This document shows, piece after piece, positions 6,373-8,877 of a DNA stretch of 8,877 bases; position 1 is the stretch's first letter; every line of letters starts with the position of its first letter. The notes beneath the pieces are model-generated. The model was given only the letters and a program-made list of their open reading frames with translations, had not been told where the DNA came from and did not search any database. Made by a program: the position numbers and the translations under genes. The DNA is from Syntrophaceae bacterium (lineage in GTDB: Bacteria > Desulfobacterota > DTXE01), in the NCBI GenBank assembly GCA_012962595.1, contig DTXE01000478.1, positions 1 through 8,877 of the forward strand, read 5' to 3'.

Positions 6373-7731
6373 ATGGAGAAGGGTTTTGAATCACTAAAAC
6401 AGAAAATAGGTCAGTTTAGCCTAAAGGATAAGGTACTTTTAATTCCAGAAATGAATCATATAGGTTCTCATTTGATGGCTGGTGTGTTCAGGGGTTTTGG
6501 AATAAAGGCCAAGGTAATGAATACCTACCATGGCCTGGCTCTGGGAAAGGAATTTACCTCTGGCAAAGAATGCTTTCCCTGTCAGGTTACTCTGGGTGAT
6601 ATCCTCTACTATATGCAGAAAGAAAAGGAGAAATTGGGTCCAGATTTTGATGTAGGCAGGTACGTCTATTTCATGCCAGAGGCTGAGGGTCCATGCCGAT
6701 TCGGCATGTATAATAAATTTCATAGGATGGTTTTGGATACCTTCCAAGATTTACAGCATATAAAAATTGCTGCCTTGACCTCCAAGGATTCATATACCAT
6801 AGGGGAGTTACTGGAGAAGGAACACGCCAAAAACTTCAGAAGATCCGCCTACTATTCGGTGATCGTTGGGGATGTCTTGGATAGAGTATTATGGCGGATA
6901 AGGCCCTATGAAAAGAATGAGGGAGAAGCTACAGACTATATGGAGAAGGCCATGCACAAAATGGCAGATTTGTTTGAACAATATGCATTTGAGAAAAATT
7001 TCAAGAAGATTCGGGAACACCTAAAAGAGATAATCATGGGTGCTAAAGAGATTATGGATCCTTCAATTCCCAGAAAACCTCTCATTGGAATAGTAGGAGA
7101 AATATATCTTAGGAGTCATCTAGCATCTAATCAACATATCATTGAGATGCTGGAAAAACTAGGTGCCGAGGTAGTTAATGCCTCTATCGCTGAGTGGGTT
7201 AATTATACCACTTATGAAAGAATAAGAGAGGCCAAAAGGGATCTTATAAGTTACTGGAGGGTTAGAGATTTTCCGAGCATGAAGGCCCTCATCAAGAAGA
7301 TGATAAATTTCAAGATAGACCTTACCTATCAGTACCTACGACAGAGGCAACTATATAAATTTGCTCAGAGATATCTGGATATTAAGGATGATCATAACAT
7401 AGCCCATTTGGATAGGATATTGCAGAAGTACCATATTTATGACTTTGAAGTAGGCACAGAGGCATGTTTAAGTATCTCTGGGGCAATTGAATATGCCACA
7501 GGAGGTTATAATGGAGTAGTCAATGTCTTTCCCTTTACCTGCATGCCCAGTACCATAACCTCCTCTATTGTCAGGCCCTTAATGAATAATCTTAAGGTCC
7601 CTTATATTGATTCCGTCTATGATGGATCTTTTCAGCCGGTAAGAGAGGCAACCTTAAGGACATTTATGTATCAGGCATACCAGCATTTTGAGAGAAATGG
7701 GGGTAGAGGCTCTCATTTGACCCATATGTGA
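6373..7731 (+). CDS. HgdB-like / COG3581 Fe-S protein, partner of the activase
   Basis: This 452-residue protein (numbered from ATG 6373) resembles the D-component fold of 2-hydroxyacyl-CoA dehydratases and benzoyl-CoA reductases and matches the COG3581 part of large activase-related proteins. Visible marks are MNHIGSHLMAGVFRGFG (27-43), GKECFPC (Cys67, Cys70), EAEGPCRFGMYN (Cys108), GIVGEIYLRSHLASN (about 239-253), TEACLSISGA (Cys365) and VFPFTCMPSTI (Cys390). These Cys residues are candidate ligands for a [4Fe-4S] or double-cubane [8Fe-9S] type cluster. The gene starts 53 bases after the activase stop on the same strand and ends at an intrinsic terminator, so the two are almost certainly one transcript. 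The expected role is the electron-accepting and catalytic partner that the ATPase reduces. No CoA transferase, enoyl-CoA hydratase or second dehydratase subunit is nearby, so calling it a dehydratase would go beyond the evidence. The alternative TTG 6361 start adds four residues. Confidence 0.88.
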   Translation: MEKGFESLKQKIGQFSLKDKVLLIPEMNHIGSHLMAGVFRGFGIKAKVMNTYHGLALGKEFTSGKECFPCQVTLGDILYYMQKEKEKLGPDFDVGRYVYFMPEAEGPCRFGMYNKFHRMVLDTFQDLQHIKIAALTSKDSYTIGELLEKEHAKNFRRSAYYSVIVGDVLDRVLWRIRPYEKNEGEATDYMEKAMHKMADLFEQYAFEKNFKKIREHLKEIIMGAKEIMDPSIPRKPLIGIVGEIYLRSHLASNQHIIEMLEKLGAEVVNASIAEWVNYTTYERIREAKRDLISYWRVRDFPSMKALIKKMINFKIDLTYQYLRQRQLYKFAQRYLDIKDDHNIAHLDRILQKYHIYDFEVGTEACLSISGAIEYATGGYNGVVNVFPFTCMPSTITSSIVRPLMNNLKVPYIDSVYDGSFQPVREATLRTFMYQAYQHFERNGGRGSHLTHM

Positions 7732-7740
7732 GAGCTTTTC
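7707..7740 (+). terminator. intrinsic terminator ending the activase/HgdB-like transcript
   Basis: The arms AGGCTCTCA (7707-7715) and TGAGAGCTT (7729-7737) pair over 9 bp with one G-U, around a 13-base loop, followed by a short TTTTC run (7736-7740). The right arm begins exactly at the TGA stop codon, so the left arm is coding. On the opposite strand no T-run follows, so it would not clearly serve the convergent epimerase gene. Confidence 0.6.
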
Positions 7741-7742
7741 TA

Positions 7743-8726
7743 TTACATCTCGCCTCGTTGGCCTTTTTTGAAAATAGTTGCCCCTGTGGGTATCTCTGGA
7801 TGTTCTCCCAGCTCCTCAGTCAAATACCTCACGCCATTAGCTAGAGACATCCTTGGGGCATACCCAAGAGATTTGATCTTGGAAATATCACTTACCAGAC
7901 GGTAGGTATCTTCCATAATATCAGATATCACATCCACCATGACCGGCTGGCCCGTAATAGAACCAATGACATCTGTCAACTCCCGCATGGTCACCTCTTC
8001 CCCAGATCCTAAGTTGAAGACCTCCCCAGGATGGGCACGGTCGGCAATCAAGAGCAAGCCCTGGATAACATCGCTGATATGAACAAAGTCCCTAGTTTTT
8101 CGGTCCATATCACCCACTATTCGGATGGGCTTCTGGTTGAGATGCCAACGGAGATACCGTGAAACCTCAACCAAGGCTAGCTTCGGATTTTCTCTGGGGC
8201 CATAAACGCAGAATGGCCTCCCTATAACCACAGGTAACTCGTATGTGTGGAGGAAGGAATCGCAGCAGATTTCCCCAGCTAGCTTGGACGAGCCATAGGG
8301 GATGAAGGGCTTTGTTGGGTGATCCTCTCCTATTGGAAAACACTGAGGTCTGCCATAAACTGAGGCCGAGGAGACATAGACAAACTTTTTAACCCCCGCT
8401 TGGAGCGCAGCATCCAGGACATTGAAGGTTCCCCAGGCATTGGTCTCAAAATCGAGCCTGGGGTCGTTGACAGAAACAGTGCCATTGGCATTAGCGGCCA
8501 CATGGAAAATTAAATCAGTATCCTTTGCTGCCTCGGTGATTTGTCCAGGATTCCGCACATCGCCTTTTATCAACCTGATTCCTGAGGGAAGATTTCCCTC
8601 TGCCCCGGCGGAAAGGTTATCGAAAACCACGACCTCCTTACCCAAAGACAAAAGTGCATCAACCAGATGACTTCCTATGAAGCCGGCACCACCCGTCACT
8701 AATATTTTCTCATATTCATCTAGCAT
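7743..8726 (-). CDS. NAD-dependent sugar-nucleotide epimerase/dehydratase (extended SDR, GalE-like)
   Basis: This complete 327-residue extended short-chain dehydrogenase/reductase has the dinucleotide motif TGGAGFIGSHLVD (11-23), FDNLSAG (35-41), GDVRN (55-59), the HVAANA segment (75-80), SSASVYG with catalytic-type Ser120, and the YGSSK dyad Tyr144/Lys148. RDFVHISDV (212-220) and FNLGSGEEVTM (237-247) are the substrate-domain motifs of UDP-glucose 4-epimerase and related enzymes. The likely reaction is NAD-dependent epimerisation or dehydration of an NDP-sugar in the cytosol for surface polysaccharide. The exact sugar cannot be read from sequence, and no glycosyltransferase is in view. ATG 8726 is supported by AAAGGAGG upstream. 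The gene converges on the HgdB-like gene with only 11 bases between stops. By eye it is richer in G+C than the activase block, which could mean a separate origin, but I have not computed this. Confidence 0.92.
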   Translation of the reverse strand: MLDEYEKILVTGGAGFIGSHLVDALLSLGKEVVVFDNLSAGAEGNLPSGIRLIKGDVRNPGQITEAAKDTDLIFHVAANANGTVSVNDPRLDFETNAWGTFNVLDAALQAGVKKFVYVSSASVYGRPQCFPIGEDHPTKPFIPYGSSKLAGEICCDSFLHTYELPVVIGRPFCVYGPRENPKLALVEVSRYLRWHLNQKPIRIVGDMDRKTRDFVHISDVIQGLLLIADRAHPGEVFNLGSGEEVTMRELTDVIGSITGQPVMVDVISDIMEDTYRLVSDISKIKSLGYAPRMSLANGVRYLTEELGEHPEIPTGATIFKKGQRGEM

Positions 8727-8731
8727 TAAAG

Positions 8732-8739
8732 CCTCCTTT
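8732..8739 (-). promoter_or_regulatory. strong Shine-Dalgarno site AAAGGAGG of the epimerase gene
   Basis: The minus strand reads AAAGGAGG, 5 bases before the ATG at 8724-8726. It is the strongest ribosome binding site in the window and fixes the epimerase start. Confidence 0.8.
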
Positions 8740-8841
8740 GAATCCCACTCAATTTTTGGACTTGGGCTCTCTAGAGGAAATTTTACGGTCTCATATCATA
8801 TTCAAGAAGTGACAGCAAGGTTAAGTATTGGTGGAAATTTT

Positions 8842-8877
8842 TTGGAGATCGTGGTAGATATTCCCCGTCCTAAGAAA
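8842..8877 (+). other. possible first codons of a rightward gene cut by the right edge
   Basis: A TTG at 8842 opens a frame reading EIVVDIPRPKK to the window end, with GGTGG 7 bases upstream. GTG 8809 opens the same frame earlier but lacks a good ribosome binding site. This would be divergent from the epimerase gene. Only about a dozen codons are visible, so the gene itself is unproven and no family can be named. Confidence 0.2.

Noticed and set aside
6373..7731. Annotation as a 2-hydroxyglutaryl-CoA dehydratase subunit
   Set aside because: Only one HgdB-like subunit is present and there is no CoA-pathway context; the similarity is to the COG3581 branch of unknown substrate.
8422..8670. Plus-strand frame of 82 codons inside the epimerase gene
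   Set aside because: It lies antisense to the conserved NAD-binding half of the epimerase, and its composition follows from that gene.
8769..8776. CTCTAGAG palindrome upstream of the epimerase gene
   Set aside because: Eight bases is too short to support a regulatory call by itself.

Overview
The window reads as a chromosomal segment of an A+T-rich anaerobic bacterium. The gene families point to a Desulfobacterota-like (deltaproteobacterial) or similar strict anaerobe. This is inferred from gene content: a large BadF/HgdC-type ATP-driven reductase activator, its HgdB-like Fe-S partner, a stand-alone COG0731 radical SAM protein, and alternative start codons (GTG, TTG, probably CTG). I see no tRNA, rRNA, insertion sequence, CRISPR array or phage gene.

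Layout. (1) Positions 1-959, minus strand: a YdjM-type membrane 'metal-dependent hydrolase', cut by the left edge, which appears to start at CTG. (2) Positions 960-1111: divergent intergenic region with a near-consensus sigma70-type promoter (TTGACA-18-TATAAA) firing rightward and a small interrupted palindrome. (3) Positions 1112-3072, plus strand: a 58-residue protein ending in CQLGCFK, a radical SAM enzyme whose start overlaps its stop, and a COG1237-type metallo-beta-lactamase-fold hydrolase. (4) Positions 3073-3250: intergenic region with a perfect 14-bp palindrome and four degenerate heptamers. (5) Positions 3251-7731, plus strand: a 1022-residue protein with two ASKHA ATPase modules plus a DUF2229/COG3580-type region, followed by a roughly 452-residue COG3581/HgdB-like protein. 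An intrinsic terminator closes this block, and the stop codon lies inside its stem. (6) Positions 7743-8726, minus strand: a convergent NAD-dependent sugar-nucleotide epimerase/dehydratase with a strong Shine-Dalgarno site. (7) Positions 8727-8877: upstream region of that gene, possibly with the first codons of a rightward gene at the edge.

How the genes may work together. The two large plus-strand genes look like one machine split over two polypeptides: ATP hydrolysis in the ASKHA modules would drive low-potential electrons through [4Fe-4S] clusters into the HgdB-like Fe-S protein. This is the logic of 2-hydroxyacyl-CoA dehydratase and benzoyl-CoA reductase activators and of double-cubane cluster proteins. 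No substrate-specific dehydratase or CoA-pathway gene lies next to them, so the substrate is unknown. The upstream trio (small CX3C protein, radical SAM, MBL hydrolase) runs in the same direction and may be co-expressed, but a functional link is inference. The two flanking minus-strand genes look unrelated.
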